A stretch of 64,000 nucleotides of DNA from Alloascoidea africana (taxonomy: Eukaryota; Ascomycota; Alloascoideomycetes; Alloascoideales; Alloascoideaceae), in assembly GCA_030581615.1 (NCBI GenBank), contig JAKTTT010000001.1, positions 310,001 to 374,000 on the forward strand, read 5' to 3'. Shown in pieces: positions 11,335 through 25,000 of this stretch. Each line of letters opens with the position of its first letter. Within the stretch, counting starts at the first letter, position 1. The notes beneath the pieces are model-generated. The model ran no database searches and was not told where the DNA came from. It worked only from the letters and a program-made list of their open reading frames with translations. The position numbers and the translations under genes are program-made.

Positions 11335-14300
11335 TATTTTGCTTATTGGGGTTTATTTGGAGAAATACAGGCATGTCCTTTTTTATGCAAGCGGTGCGAT
11401 GGAAGAGGCAACAAATCGTGAAGTGTTTAGTTGTTGATGTTTCATTTCCCAGGCCAGGAGGTGCCAACACAGAAAATGAACTGCCCGGCCTTTGCACCTT
11501 GGGAAATTAACGCGGTCTCATGCATGGAGTGCGCGAGATGCAGCGAGTCGTAAATCGTCAGCCGTGCCAGGATCCGTGTGCAGTCCAAGGTACGCTTTCT
11601 CGCGCCGTGATTGGCTCGTTGGCCGGGGGAAATTACGACAGAAACACGAGATGGGTGCCCAAGCAACAGCCACTTGCTTGTCGCAGATGCAAGGCGCCAG
11701 CCGTCCTTTCCTGCATCCAAACGCCAGGTCCATGATTCCCCTTTCTTGTGGGCAGTTTTCTCCTACAAATGCTTTACAGACAAGGCATGGGAGTGGGAAA
11801 CGCATGAAGGCTAGTATTTCCTAAAGCCAGGAACTCTCTCTGCTGCCATCCATTATCACCAGCTATACGTACTTCAGGTACTTATGCCCAGAACAGAAGG
11901 ACAATTAAGCGAACAATTGCTTTTTATTTTGTTTTATTTTTTTTTTGATGCAATTGAAAGGGAATTAGAATTGGAGAACCCATACTCCCCGAATTTTTGT
12001 TCAACTACAACCTTGTCACCGCTACAATCCTGAACAGGAAGGTTCTAGATTTATTCTCTTCCAACGTTCAAATCCAATTCCAATTGCAATTGCAATTTCA
12101 AAAGCCCACAAGCATGAGATATTACAAAGCTCGGCGGGCTCTACCTTTATACGCATTCAATTTTTGACTATTAGGGAAACGGTCGGACATTGATTTATTC
12201 ATCCAACCCTTAAGAATAAGAAAGGATGGGCAATACAGGAACAAAATTCTTCTACAGGCGTAATTATCCAATTCCTTTGAGCCATAGTTGCCAGGTCGAC
12301 ATAGACCACAATACTAACATGACTGGGGGATTACAGAATACAGAAAGCCTCAGCACAAGCTTCCGATACACTGCCAGTGGCAACATAATTGTTTGAAAAA
12401 TGGTCAAGACCTTTTCTCCTTGCTGATCCATTGAGTTGGAGCCAGCGCCAATGCCAGTCTCGGTACCCACTGAATAATAAGACTCATAGTTTTACGGCAT
12501 GTTTATAGATCGTTATCTCAACCCGAACCTCTTTAGCGTAATATTCCCCTGTCAGGTTCCTCAATTGTTCCTGGAGTCCGACCCAAATTTCCAGATTTCC
12601 CGAAGTATGCTTCTATCTGTTTTACATCAACAGGTTTTTTTTATTATTATTTTTTCTGTTGGATTAGTAGAACTAGTGGTAATCATCTGTTGAAAATGGG
12701 CTGGCATATAGCCTACCATTCTGTTCACACTGTCTCTATTCTAGCAAAAAGTTTATTCATTGTATATGATAATCATCGCATAATCTTCTCACAGCAGCGC
12801 AAAAGTCCAACGCCCAGCAAACCGGCCATTCATTGAACGGCTCTTTTCCGATTTTAACGAATGAAAAATAGAATTTAAATGAGTAATAGGAGTGGGATGA
12901 TGCCAATATTCGTAGCGGAATCGCCGCTTCTTGTCGTATAGTTTGTCACCAGGATAATATGTGTGATGCAGACATCTTCACGGCTAGGATCAATGCAATT
13001 TACACTGTCATGGAAGAGACAAGACCGTTGGCAATTGGGATTAGAGTTACAATAGAGATCTGATTATACATGATTTTATCAAGCATCACTTTATTCATTT
13101 TATTCTATTGCCTTTGTTTAATCCTGGACTCCAATGTTGTTGGATTTTTTCCGTTCCGGCTTATCCTTGATTGGATCGGCATCTGATTAGATAAATCAAT
13201 GTAACGAATAATCCACAACACCCCTCTCAAAATGCATCATCTAGTTTTTCCAACCGAGATAAACGTACAAATTACCCCGAACCCTGTGAAAAAGTAATTG
13301 GCCAAAGAACTAAACCCAGATAGAACCATCGGCTGACTCACGCTTACTTCTTAGTAAATCTGATAGAAAATAAACAGAAATTGAATACGAATTGATGATT
13401 CTCATTGTTATCCTGGACGAGTGGATCAATTCAGAATTTAATCCAGTGCCTTTCAATAGCCGTAAGGACCGAAACCAGACATGACTCCCAACGTGGATGA
13501 TTCTATTGATAATTCTGTGAATTGGAACATTCCAGAACGTAAATCGAATGTTCCACGGGGAAATTCGATACATCTTTAACTGGTATTATCTTTGTTTTTT
13601 TGACCTTTGCCCGGGGATTCCTCTGCCCATCCCCCTATTTTCTTTTTGAGCTCTTGGTGTTCCTATGTATGTGCTATTTTTACGATTCAAAACCGCAATT
13701 GTCCAACGAGAGGCTATCTTCTCGTTGTGTGTGTTTACACACATTGCGAGGCAGTTCTCTGATTTACAACATCCTCATTCTTTTTATAGAAAAACTACAA
13801 ATGGGTCACATGAAAAACACAGGTCAAGTCGATCTTTCGTTCACCACCATTGCGGGGACCAAAAACCCTGGCAGAAAAGCACCGTTTGTTTTATAAAAAA
13901 TAAATGCATATATATGTTCTAATCCGTTTGTGAGGGGTATTTTGGGTCAACAAGGCCGAAGTAATCAGTTCGTCGCGGGTGATTTGTTTGTCATGTCTCC
14001 TGGGCGGTGACAGCGATGACCATTTCAAAAGAACTTATATAATCTGGCTTTTGTACACACGTCTCTATAGCTTTAATAGTCCAAATGATCTGCTTAATTT
14101 TGAGAAGGCTTTCAAGCAAAATGCCTTCTATGTTGTATAGATCTTGGTGCACCGCCTCTCATATTAGAGTAGAGTCTCACTTCAACCCCTAAACGACAAC
14201 CCAAACCACAATTATTAATACTATGGGGAGACGTGCAATACAATGGAATAGTTCCGCAAACTCCAGATAACGCCATAGTTCTCAATGAATGATATTGGTT

Positions 14301-15658
14301 ATGCCGAACAATTATTTTCACTTGATTGAGAAAAGACTCTATGCAACGATACGGCATCATCATCACTTTTGCGAGCCGGTCCGGTCCTTGCAACTCCTCC
14401 AGAACCAGTTAAATCAAGCGAACAATATACTCTGCATTGTGATTTAATCACACAAATTTGCTCAGTTTTTTCTTTTTCTTTTTTTTTCTTTCTGCTGTGG
14501 CAGTTCATATAAGACTCGACGCATGGAAAACCGGTAACCCGTATCTCGTTTATTAGATTCAGTTTCAGAACAAGAACCACACCGTAGATTTTACGTCTGC
14601 ATGGCGGGGCGCTCGTATCGTATACGCGGTTCGTGGATTTGTAATCAAAGCATATCATTTTTGACACCTGACGGACAGAACAGCCCGGGTCATATCAGCA
14701 GTCCGGTCAGCCGTGAAAAAAAAGTCCCCTGTGAAGCCTTGGGCATGAAGTTTAAGGTGTTAAGGGAGAATCAGATAAATGAAACCTTAAATACCATTCT
14801 CCTTTTTCCTGTGGCATATTTAGACTCATTGTTATATGCGGGGACATCAGCAAACTATTTTTAATCATTTTTTTTTTTTTTCCTTTTTAAACTGGAGAAA
14901 ACCTAGATAAAGATGATATCGCTTGATACTAATCACATTTTCTCTTAAATGTGCAATCGGAATAGCATTTACCAAACGGTTATTAATAACCTTTATTACC
15001 TTTATCGTCAAGAACACGAATTTGGCAAACAGTAGCTTAAGATTTAGAAAAAATAAAGTTCTTAGACCTGTCATTTGGGAGAAAATCGTTTTATGAACGT
15101 TTTTTTCTTAAGAAAAATTCCGCTTAACTCAATTCTCATTAATAATCAATGAATCTCCATAACAGCCATAACCTGTTCTTATCAACAAACTACTAATATT
15201 GGTCTATGTACTAGATCTATCATATGTACTTCCCACAGTTACAACGCTGAACAAAAAGCAACCAAGAAAACAAAATCAAAAATAATGAAAAAAAAAGGGC
15301 TAGAAAATGAAATAGATAGGAGCTCAAATACATGCACCAAAACCTCCTGAAACATTTTGCAAAGTGAATCGTTTGTATCTTTGGATAATAAACCTTGAAG
15401 AGAATTAATGAAGAGTAGATAAAAGAAATAAAAAAGTACACCCATATGATATAGACACCACATATACCTTTGTTTCATTCTCTGGTTTTCTAATCATAAA
15501 AGAACAAATCAAAATAAAAAAAAAACAAATGACGCTTGAAAAAACCCCCACAAAATAAAAATCCAGATTACGCAAGCATTAAAACTTTCAAAACTTTCCA
15601 GATTCCTACAGGGAGAGATTTTTCCGTTCATGCAAGCTTCATTTACGGGGGGTACCTC

Positions 15659-17525
15659 TTACCTAGTAAACTGTCGGAATCGTTTCCCAACCATCCTGTA
15701 CATCAGCTCTTGCCTTCTTTTAATATATTCAATCTCATCTTTTGCGTTCTCGGGATCAGAAGTAGAAGGTTGAGAGTCGTAAAAAATCGGACAATCACCG
15801 GTTTTTGAAACATAACTCAGACATTGTCTATCCTCATCGTACACTTTTCCAAAGAAAATATCCATAAGGATCGAGACCGTAGTCCACTCCAGATTCTCCG
15901 ACATTGCAGCACACCGTTCATGGATCATCTTTATCAAATCTATTGTATGAGCACAATTCAATTTGGCATTTTTGGAAACCTTGGGGTATGTGATGGGTGA
16001 ACAAACAGAAGAGGAATGGGACGATCGACATGAAGCACGGCGTTGTGGAGAGGTAGACAAAGGCGATGATATTGATGAATGGATGCATCGAGGCGATACT
16101 GAAGAAGCGTTACTCCTGCTCTGCAAATTCCTTTCCTCTCCTGACCCCAATCGCTTTCTCTCTAAACCTGAGCACCCAGAAGGAGCGAGGAGATCATTAT
16201 GGTGTTCTTTCATTGTTTTAATAACCCACGAGTTCATAGGAATTTCGGGGTCTCCATTTTCAACCTCGCCATTTGCTTCTGGAACTTTCTGTATACACAC
16301 ATATTAGTTAGGACAAAAACGAGTAACAATGATGCAAAGAATTACTAACCTTCTTAACCACAAAAAGCATCTTGTAACAGTTCTTACACTGGTACGAAAA
16401 ATTTGCTGGCAGATTGGCATTATCAACATCGCCCAATTTGTTACTATTGGCATACTCGTTTGAGTTCAACTCACTGGTGGGTATAGATTTGGCTCTTCGG
16501 AGCCCAGTAGCCCTCATTTGTCTTAATAAAATTCCGTGTTTCGCAGTGAAGTAGAGCCACATTGAGAACTTCGCGTCATCAATGCTCAAGAAATAGTCTC
16601 CCTGGTACATTTGTAAATCTTGGAGGCACTTTTGAAACCATTGTCTCGTAGATAACTTCTGGGAGGCACCCTGTGGAATTGACCTGCCCAAACTAAACGG
16701 GTTCTTGTATGGCAGCTTTCCCGAATGGTGCTCCGATGCCTTTCGCTTTCGCTCCAGGTGCGACGGCGAGCGCGAAAGAGAACGCGAAGAAGAGCGGGAG
16801 CGCGAGTGTGAATGCAAATGTGCATGAGGATGCAAATCCAAGCGCTGCTCGCCTGAATTTGGCCGCATGGGCCGGCCTGCACTTGCGCGTGGAGTTATCG
16901 GGATAGGGCTCTTTTCGGACCTGGGCGCTACACACGCGGCTGACGCCCAGTTTAGTCCCCCAACGGTTCCACCACCACCACCGTCAGCCCCGTTGAGAAA
17001 GTCTTCCAGCTCGAACCTTGTTGGTCCAGGGGTCGGATAGTAGTCGGTGTCAAAGGGATCCCGCCTCCGAGACTGGCGGACGCGTTGCGGGTCCTCTGTT
17101 TTCGTCATCACTATAGTGGGAGTTGGTATCGACGATGCCAGCGATGCTCCGTTCCGCTCGTAGGTCCGTGGCTTGTAGTCATGGTGATAGAAATGGTTAC
17201 TGTCCCCGACAATGGGTTGGTCGTTGCCGGCAGTGGCATTTAGGTCAAACAAACCGTCAAATGTGGGCTGTGTGCTCTTCTCGTATTGTACATAGTTGAA
17301 CTTGTTCAGGTTTGTGTCCAGCATGTTCAGGTTCAGGTTAAGGTCTGGTTCGCTTTGTCTGTTGAACTCAGAAAACATTTTCTGTTCGTGTTTCTCTGTT
17401 GGATAGGCACCTGAGCTAACCATTGAAGAAGGGAATCCCTCTAGTGTTTCGGTAAACAATTGGGTCTCTTCTGCTGGAGTTGGAAACAAGTAGCCATATT
17501 CCTTAAAAACAAACTGGGATGACAT
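15659..17525 (-). CDS. Family gene B: putative zinc-binding regulator with altered last ligand, 2 exons
   Basis: Exons 17525-16350 and 16288-15659 are split by a 61-base intron (GTTAGT donor, CCTAAC branch, ACAG acceptor, phase 0) at the same protein position as in genes A and E; the protein has about 601 residues. The N-terminus is disordered, with an Arg/Ser-rich tract before the conserved block. W296 begins WFQKCL, followed by DDAKFSMWLYFTAKHG and FSYQC with C380 and C383; SWVIKT follows in exon 2. At the expected H-x4-C the sequence is HHNDLL, so His421 is kept but the final Cys of the paralogues is absent (a Cys lies eight residues further on). The C-terminal block has CAHTIDLIKMI, VSILMDIFFG and a basic end. 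The start is the ATG at 17525, because the next ATG upstream (17765) lies above the TATA box. Function is inferred as nuclear regulation. Confidence 0.87.
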
Positions 17526-17702
17526 TACAGTAGGAGAGGATATAATACAGAGCTCACAATAATGAATTGAACATAAAATCACAAAAATTTGTACTTTTTT
17601 GATAATATGAAAAAAGTTTGGAACTATCTGACAAAAAAAAACCCAAAACAAAAAAGAAGGAAGGAAGGAAGAACCTCTAAAGTGTGCAGGAAGGAAGACT
17701 CC

Positions 17703-17709
17703 TTTTATA
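17703..17709 (-). promoter_or_regulatory. TATA box of gene B
   Basis: TATAAAA followed by GG on the minus strand, about 178 bp before the ATG at 17525. Its position argues against initiation at the upstream ATG at 17765. Confidence 0.6.
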
Positions 17710-20700
17710 AGAACCTTTGCTCTGTGGCAAAGTAATGCAGGTTTCTCAAAACGGCCAAACGGCAATAAAATTTGTTTTGTGTTCGTGGCAGTTGCTGCAT
17801 GATCATCGTCATCTGTATTGGTTTAGGATTTTGGCATTCAATCCTAGCTTGTTTGGTGTCTCATGGCATTTACAGCCTATACGGCCAATCTAAACCTGGA
17901 ACAATTATAATCTGTGATTATGATACGCTCTCAATTGTGTCTCCGTAGGTCGAAAATTCGGTCTCGCGGAGGAACTTGAGCCAACCTGGATTGGTCTAAA
18001 AATCAAAAAAATACAATTCTAGTGAACAAACATATAAAATCTGGATGATTTCAATTACTTTATACGTCAAAATGGATCAATCACGGAGATGAATCTTTAC
18101 GCGAAACACTGCCAAACCGCCGATAGCATCACAAACCAAAACCAGGCGAATGGAGTTGGCAGTTGGTCTGCATCTAGGAATTATTTCTAAAATCTAGCCC
18201 TCACTCTTGTTCAATTCTGCCCCCTTTTTTTTTACTCGACAGGCCATCAGTTCTCCGAGATGGGCGTGTAAACTGCTGTGGATTGAGAAGGAACTGCAGA
18301 ACATTCAAAGAAGGCCACAATCAGTCCTCTTGACGCTTGATTTCTTTTAAGGCTCTGTTTACTCAAAAGTAGTTTGTTCGTCCAATTCTTTCTTTTCTCT
18401 CTTTTTTTTTCACAATCTTTTTTTACTCTATGTTCCATCCATTCTGACTGGATGAGCTCATCTGGGTAGAACAGGGCCTAGAATACCAAACTAAAACTTT
18501 AAGCTTTATTTTAACCGAACTTGGAATTGAATTCTAACGCTAATACTATGAGCTTATTGTTATGGCCAACTTATCTGGTCTGAAGCGATTATTGGACTAC
18601 TGAGACTACAAAAATAGTTTGTTCTATCTTTTGTATGATTGACATTCCAAAGTAAACGAACAGGTCACTAAAACGCTGTTCCAGAAGAAACTTGACGTAC
18701 AAGATTGCCCATAAGTAAAATTACTATTTGATCCTTCCTCAAAGATTCAACTTCACTACTTGAAACACAAAGAACTGGTATGGCAAGCACTGTAAAACTC
18801 GAAAAATGAAAAGCAAGGAACCAATATCTTCTCTTTCCTATTCCTACGATATTTTGAGCTAAGTGTGTCTTTTATTCTGGAAGTTTGTTCTTGCTTGGAA
18901 TGGCCAAATATCCGTACAACTTTCTCTCCAAGAGAAAGCGGGGGAAAGTGAAAGGCTAAATAGGTTACTGGACCCTCCACCTTGTTTTCGCAGATTCGCC
19001 GGATTTCGGAACGGCTCTCCTCCAAAGTTTGAAAGTGCCTGATTGATCTTCCAGATGTCCATTGCTATCTTGAAAATTCTACGTCTTCAACCCCTTCTGC
19101 AACGTTGAAAGCCATGTTACAGCAACTGTTTAGCGAAAATCCAAATAGGTTGGCGAGAATGGAAGTTATTCATTTTGAATAGCTTTGTATTGCAATGAAT
19201 AAATCCTAAAATACATTTCCTTATATGATCTTCCTGCCATGACTGGCACAATGTCTCTGATTAGCATTCAGTTTCCATCTTCCGTTTTCTTTGCCATGCT
19301 AACTCCATTTAAGATTGATGACTCAGAAGAATGGTGGAGGAAGTTAGGAAGGGCTATACCCTTATAGAAATGTGGATAACCAATGAAAACGCATGATGAA
19401 GGAGGCAAGAGAGGAGGGGATTAAAAAAAAATCTATACCCTTTTCTACGTACCTTGAAAGATCAACATCTCCTTTAAGTTCCCTCACTGTTATGTTGAAT
19501 AGCTTTCAATCCTCAACTCTAAACCGCCAATATCCAGGACACAAAAAAATGGAACTCCATTCACGTGAACCGACAAGGAAGGGAAATGGCCTTTGAATGG
19601 ACTTCCGCCGTTTACCTACAAAGTCTAATTAGTTTTTGGGTGAGGAGGAGCATGCCCTGACCGATTATGCGCTCTTCATGTGAGAAACGTGTAAGATTAG
19701 CATCGCGCTTTTTTGTACCATACCATACACTACGCTTTTATTGGTTTTTACTCATTTCAGCCCTTCCCTTGGTGTTTGGGTGATCAATACTATCAGATTC
19801 CCCGCTATTCCCTAATTGTTTATCCCTAGATGATAATATCTATTTCAACCTAAGTTAAATATCGTCACTTTAAATGTAGGAGATGGCGTCCATCATCTCA
19901 AAGTGGTCAATTCTAGTAGCAATTACAAGATTAACTTCAGGTATTCAGTTGTACTAGATTAAATAATGCTTTAATTGCCACTCCTCCTTGATTATTTTTT
20001 TTCCTGGAAAAGATAACCGTAATGTTTTAGGTCTTGTTTATTTCCGATTTCCTATTTAACCCGTAGAGGCAAGCATCCACTATGATCTTGTGCAGGATCA
20101 CCCATGAAAACCTTATGGTGAGCGGGATAAATATTGCTGTTTTTCTCTCTCGCGGCCTTTAATATTCTTATTGCTTAGAGTAGTATTTTTACCTTATTTC
20201 TTTTCAGCTTTTGTAATTACAATTTTTTATTCCATTGGGCACAATATCCAATGCATGTATCTAGTAAAACATTGAAGAAATAGGCATACAGCGACAAGAC
20301 AAAACTCTTTCATGGAATTAACACCTTATATTCTGCGTCCTGCTATATAATATAAGATGCCTGTACTTTCCAAGAGTTTATTAACCTGTAAAAGAATGTA
20401 AAGGGCCATAGATCTTACGATGCGGCTTGCCATTTATGAAAATACAAGCTAATATGACACCAATTAAAAAGTATCGGAAACAACTTTTCACAAGTTGGAA
20501 AATTAAGAATCAAAGTACAGCCTTGGCATTGGAAAGGCTTGTTGCCACCAAAATGGCACATAAAGGAAGGGCTGAGTGGCTAGTTTCTTTCGGCATGCAA
20601 GAAGCCTTCTCCTGCCATAAAAATCTCAAGATCCTTTACTTAAACGGATCTATATTCCTGGATATCCCCCTTATTGCTTTTTGAGATACCTAAATGAGAA

Positions 20701-21519
20701 AATCATAAATGAAATGGCGGTGCACTCGTTCCTAGCCTACTCATAAACCGCGGCTTTCGTCTTCTTGATAATGGATCAATAATTCATTCACATAAAGTTT
20801 GAGCTCTAGTATAGCAAATATGTGCACCTTTGAAATAGTTGTAATGTAGACACTGAGGCAGTGCTCGGTTGTAGTAGCTTGAGTAGCCTGATTATTTCCG
20901 GCTAAAACAAGCCGTGGAGCTAATTTGTGTCATATTACAAGTAAGGAGGCAGCGACTTCGCATGGTCCTTTTGTTCTCTTGATAGGATATTTGGATATTT
21001 TAACTATTATGGATTGCATTCACTTCCCCAGAAAAGTGGTTGTATGATATGCGAACTGGCCTCGGTCAGGGCTGTGCAAAGTACGAGGTCCGAAAACCCT
21101 TGAAAATGCTTGGGCACAGGGTGGCATTTTTCCAACAAATGTGGACAAAAGTATTCATTATTTTTTTTTGTTTTCAATTGCTTGTTGGAAAATCGAAAGA
21201 TGATTTGATTAATTTGAAACTTTAGATGTAAACTTTTCGTTGAAAAAGTGTTGTTTTACTTGCCTATAATAACCAAAATTGTAATGACGAGATCATGACA
21301 AGTGATCAATCTAAAGGGCATTACTGAAAGGCAGAAATTAAGCATAATGGTGGCATATTTTGGACGTCAAATAACAACTATTACGAAGTAGAGGCACTGT
21401 CCAGAGTACATGCGGTGCACATATTTTTTTCATAAACATTGGATTTGAGAAAGTATGAGATTAAAAAGGGCTTAGAAGAATGCTATACTTTAGAAAAGCG
21501 ATCCAAATCTAAAACAATT
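17710..21519. other. AT-rich gene-free region upstream of gene B
   Basis: No supported gene. Open frames are short (for example 19025-18756 on the minus strand, 20427-20684 on the plus strand) and have no recognisable domain. Compared with the 3-15 kb interval this stretch is AT-richer and has few tandem repeats. Confidence 0.5.
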
Positions 21520-22038
21520 TCAAATAGAATGAGAAAGAGAAAGCAAGTTCATTGGGATTTTACTCTGTAGAATAGGCAAATGTTTTTGAACAGTTTGTAC
21601 CTTAGCATCTATTTTCTCCAGTAAACATCCAGATTTAAGCAATTGTAACTCAGAGAAAAGCTGAAAATGTTTCCAAATATCTACATCGTAAACCAAGAAT
21701 TTCAAAAGTTAGAAGTGCTTTCATAAAAACTCATGTGTGTTACCAAAATTATTGACTCCTTGCTTGGCTTATCAAATGCCAGAAGTCGTTGCAGGAAGCA
21801 TCATTGTACAGGATTCTGCCCTGTTCTAGAGCATCATATAGATAGAGATTTAGATACCTGTTAGCTTAGAACATAATTCTTGTGGCGGTGGCAATCTGTC
21901 AAAGATATAACTACTTGATTCACTACCAGGGGAAAAATCGCAGTGATGTTTGGAAGATTCTCCGTTCGTGGAGTGAACTATTTTTTTTTCCAGATCGAAG
22001 TTTTGAATAAAACTCTTGTCATTACTAACGTCAGTCAT
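21520..22038 (-). CDS. Possible small two-exon gene, unrecognised
   Basis: I infer exons 22038-21858 and 21680-21520 around a 177-base intron (CAG|GTATCT donor, TTCTAAC branch about 30 bases before the GATGTAG acceptor). They join in frame to give about 113 residues. The first half is polar (SSKHHCDFSPGSESSSY); the second begins DIWKHFQLFSEL and is strongly heptad-like, suggesting an amphipathic or coiled-coil helix, as in small subunits of larger complexes. I recognise no family. The splice signals match those of the firm genes in this window, which is the main support. It could be a chance assembly or a decayed gene. Confidence 0.35.
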
Positions 22039-25000
22039 ATAAAAACAGGCTCTTCTTTTATTTTGAAACACTCTATCTTCCAGTGCTCACTCAATCTTTT
22101 TGAATTTTCGCCGGTGTTTTATCTCCTTGAAGGAAAAAGCTTTCCAGAGCAATTAATAGCTTGGGAAATCAATATTGCTTCCTATACAAGTTGAAATAAC
22201 GTTGAGAAAGTCGAGCCAATTCTATGACTCATTATAAATCGAGTATCATCTGACTAACCCTTTAAAAACACCAATAATTCAAAGTCGTCTAAAGGCAGTA
22301 TCTTCTTTTGTGGACATAGATCGATAGATAAGCTTTTTCAGAGGTTAGAGCATAAACGTTTTTGTTCTCTTTTGACCCAGTCCATTCTTACAGAAAACCA
22401 GCTCTTTTTCCCGAAGAAATATGCCAAACTAGAAAAAGTGGAGACGAATTAGATATCTGTTGCTTTCTCTCAAAAGTTCGGGGTCTATTCAAGTACCAGA
22501 ATGGTAATTGGAATGAAAATGCCGTCTTAAAGGCTGATTGCCACAACCTGAGATGTCTCATAATGATGACAAACGCTCAAATTAAGGGGCTACTTTTGAC
22601 ATTTCATTACGGAGATTAAAACACATGTTTCTATCAACTAATTGCCAATAACAACAGTTTCTAGAGGGAGACACAAATGCTATAGATATTCCAGTCTCAA
22701 TATTTCTCATTCAAAATCAAGTAATACTCAAGATTTAAGACTAGGGGCTATCATTTCAATGGGGGTATTGACTCCTTGAAAAGAAGCACATTTTTTCTAA
22801 CAGTGGATGCCTCTGAACTCAGAATTAAAACAAAAGGCGGAGCACTACAAGTTTGGGGAAAACTTAAGAATTGTTGACCTCACCAGAAAATTTTTCTAAT
22901 AAAGCATTTGCAAAACAAAGTGTATTAGAGGTAAGATGCAGAAAGCCAACGCATAGTTTCTTCAAAAAGAATGCTTTACTCTGCCTTATTAGTTCAAAGG
23001 AAGAACTTTTGCCTTATAGCCTTACTTTTATAGGTATGGGTCTTAGATCCTAAGCTACTTCCATAATGGAATTAGTATGAACAAACGTTATTCTCCATCG
23101 GCTCTTTCATTCCCGTTGAGTTTCAAACGGCAGAAGATCGAAAGATATCTATTTGCAAAAAACACTCAATTATGTCAAAACCGCCATCAAAACTTTCTGA
23201 GGGTTTTCAAAGTCTGTGTTGGGATAGAAAAGTTGGTTTCACCCAATTTCTTGGGATAAACAAGCTTAACATGTGTAAGACCTGCTCTGCTCAAGAACCT
23301 ATATGAAGCTAAACTGAATTCGCCTATCTGAGACAAGTCATTTTTTCCTCAACAGGCGGATACCTTATATCGACAGCTTTTCACCTCAAAACTAGATAGT
23401 TGAATTTCAAAGTCTATGGTTCTCTTAAGCCAATCAAACTTTCTCAAATACGGAAAGAGGCATGTTCAGGTAGGTAGTATGATAACTGGTCATAAATATC
23501 CTAAAATAAATTCTCCTAAGCGATATCTATCAAAAGAATCTTGAACTGAAAGTTTTACAAGTATATTTATAACTAGGACGATAATAAATAGCTCTCGAAT
23601 ATTTGACTTTAATCTATCACATACGAATAAAACCTTCTTTGGGTTCTACAGCCTCTTCCTAATACCACACCACCACCATAAATAAATATCAGTATTTTCG
23701 CCACCATGAACAGATAAAAATAATGTAACTATTGCCTTCAAAAGTCTCAGGAAGGCTCTAAATTGTGTACTGGTAAGTAAGGCTTTCATTGTCAACTATT
23801 TCTTCAACAGCGTATAACTCTGCCTATTCTCTAGTGTCTGTCGCTTGTTGCCGTCTTCAATTCATACAAGGTATTCAACTCGAAGAAATGGCTTGTTTGC
23901 AATGATTATATATTATCAAGGCATGGACAATTAACTCCTGATAATCAATATCATGGAAGAAATCTCAGAGCCATGCGGAGCGTTGAGCTTCAAGGATAGG
24001 AACGGTATGAGCCCCCAGTGGTTTGGAAAAGGTGCACAGTAAAATGCTCAAGTAGTAAAGCAGCCTAGTTTGAGCACATGGAGAGGAGATTATTTAGAAA
24101 GACGATACTTGTACTCTGAGATTTAGGATTGAATCCTCCCAAAACAAGGATTAAAAGGCACTTCAATAAGCGATTCTGTCTAAGTAACACCTCAAATAAA
24201 TACCTATGATACAAACCAAATGTAAAAATTTTGAGGTGAAAACAATTGTCTAGAAAGATGAGAATCCTAGAAAGGAACTTGGGAAACTACTATTGTAAGC
24301 TAAAGATTCATATTTTTGGTGGTTAAACGATTCTATGTGCTGGTTGTACTAACTCAAATGTGATACCGCCCGTAGTTGCGAATTACCGTCGGTTTTGAGG
24401 AGTAGATAACATCTGATCATTGATTCAGATTTCACATTTACAGTAGGAGCCATACCTGAGTACAAACATACTGCCAACCGACACAAGCACCCTAACCCCA
24501 GCCTTACATTGGTTTAATTCCTTGGCATCTTGAGAACATTTTCTTTGCCTTATAGCGCTTAGGGCCTTGTTTTGGTTTTAATTCGTAATTATTGTGGAAA
24601 GATAACATCAGCTCAAGTGTCTAAAGTAATCCTCCCCACTATGAAATGTTTAACTTTCACTTTCTGGAGATTCCCGTCAGTTTCTCGCATATTACCCAAG
24701 TCATTCTTCCATGTGCCCAAATTTTTATCGGAACACTTGTGGAATCTTTGAAATTCGGATTTGAGCTCTGGCAATTTCATTCAAAATTCTTTTATTTAAG
24801 TTTTTTACACTTGCCGTTCAAATCGCCTCCGTAGACACGTCTTTAGTTGATAGTTTTGTTGAGTGATAAGTAGTGCTTCTTTAACAATCACTGATCTATT
24901 AACTCATTTGTCTGTACAAATTGACGTTACAATCAGCAATCGATAACTTGAAATATATCATTTAAGTTATTGATAAAGCTTAAATCTTTCCTACATATTT

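Larger units (their letters stand above)
6561..15658. other. Long gene-free interval between genes A and B
   Basis: Nine kilobases with no supported protein or RNA gene. Frames above 60 codons are short, overlap on opposite strands and lack recognisable motifs. Minor features are a GATTTTG array (8394-8420), a TTTTTGC array (11299-11334), CCAATT/GCAATT repeats near 12070, GATCCC units near 7200, and a GC-richer patch near 11500-11830 open in several frames. A possible splice pair lies near 7868-8088: an ATG, a CAG|GTATTT donor near 7915, a TTTTCCAG acceptor near 7977 and a later ATT|GTAAGT donor. The joined frame is short and unconvincing. Confidence 0.5.

Noticed and set aside
17526-17765. 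Upstream ATG at 17765 as the start of gene B
   Set aside because: It lies above the TATA box, and the added residues are unlike the family's N-termini.
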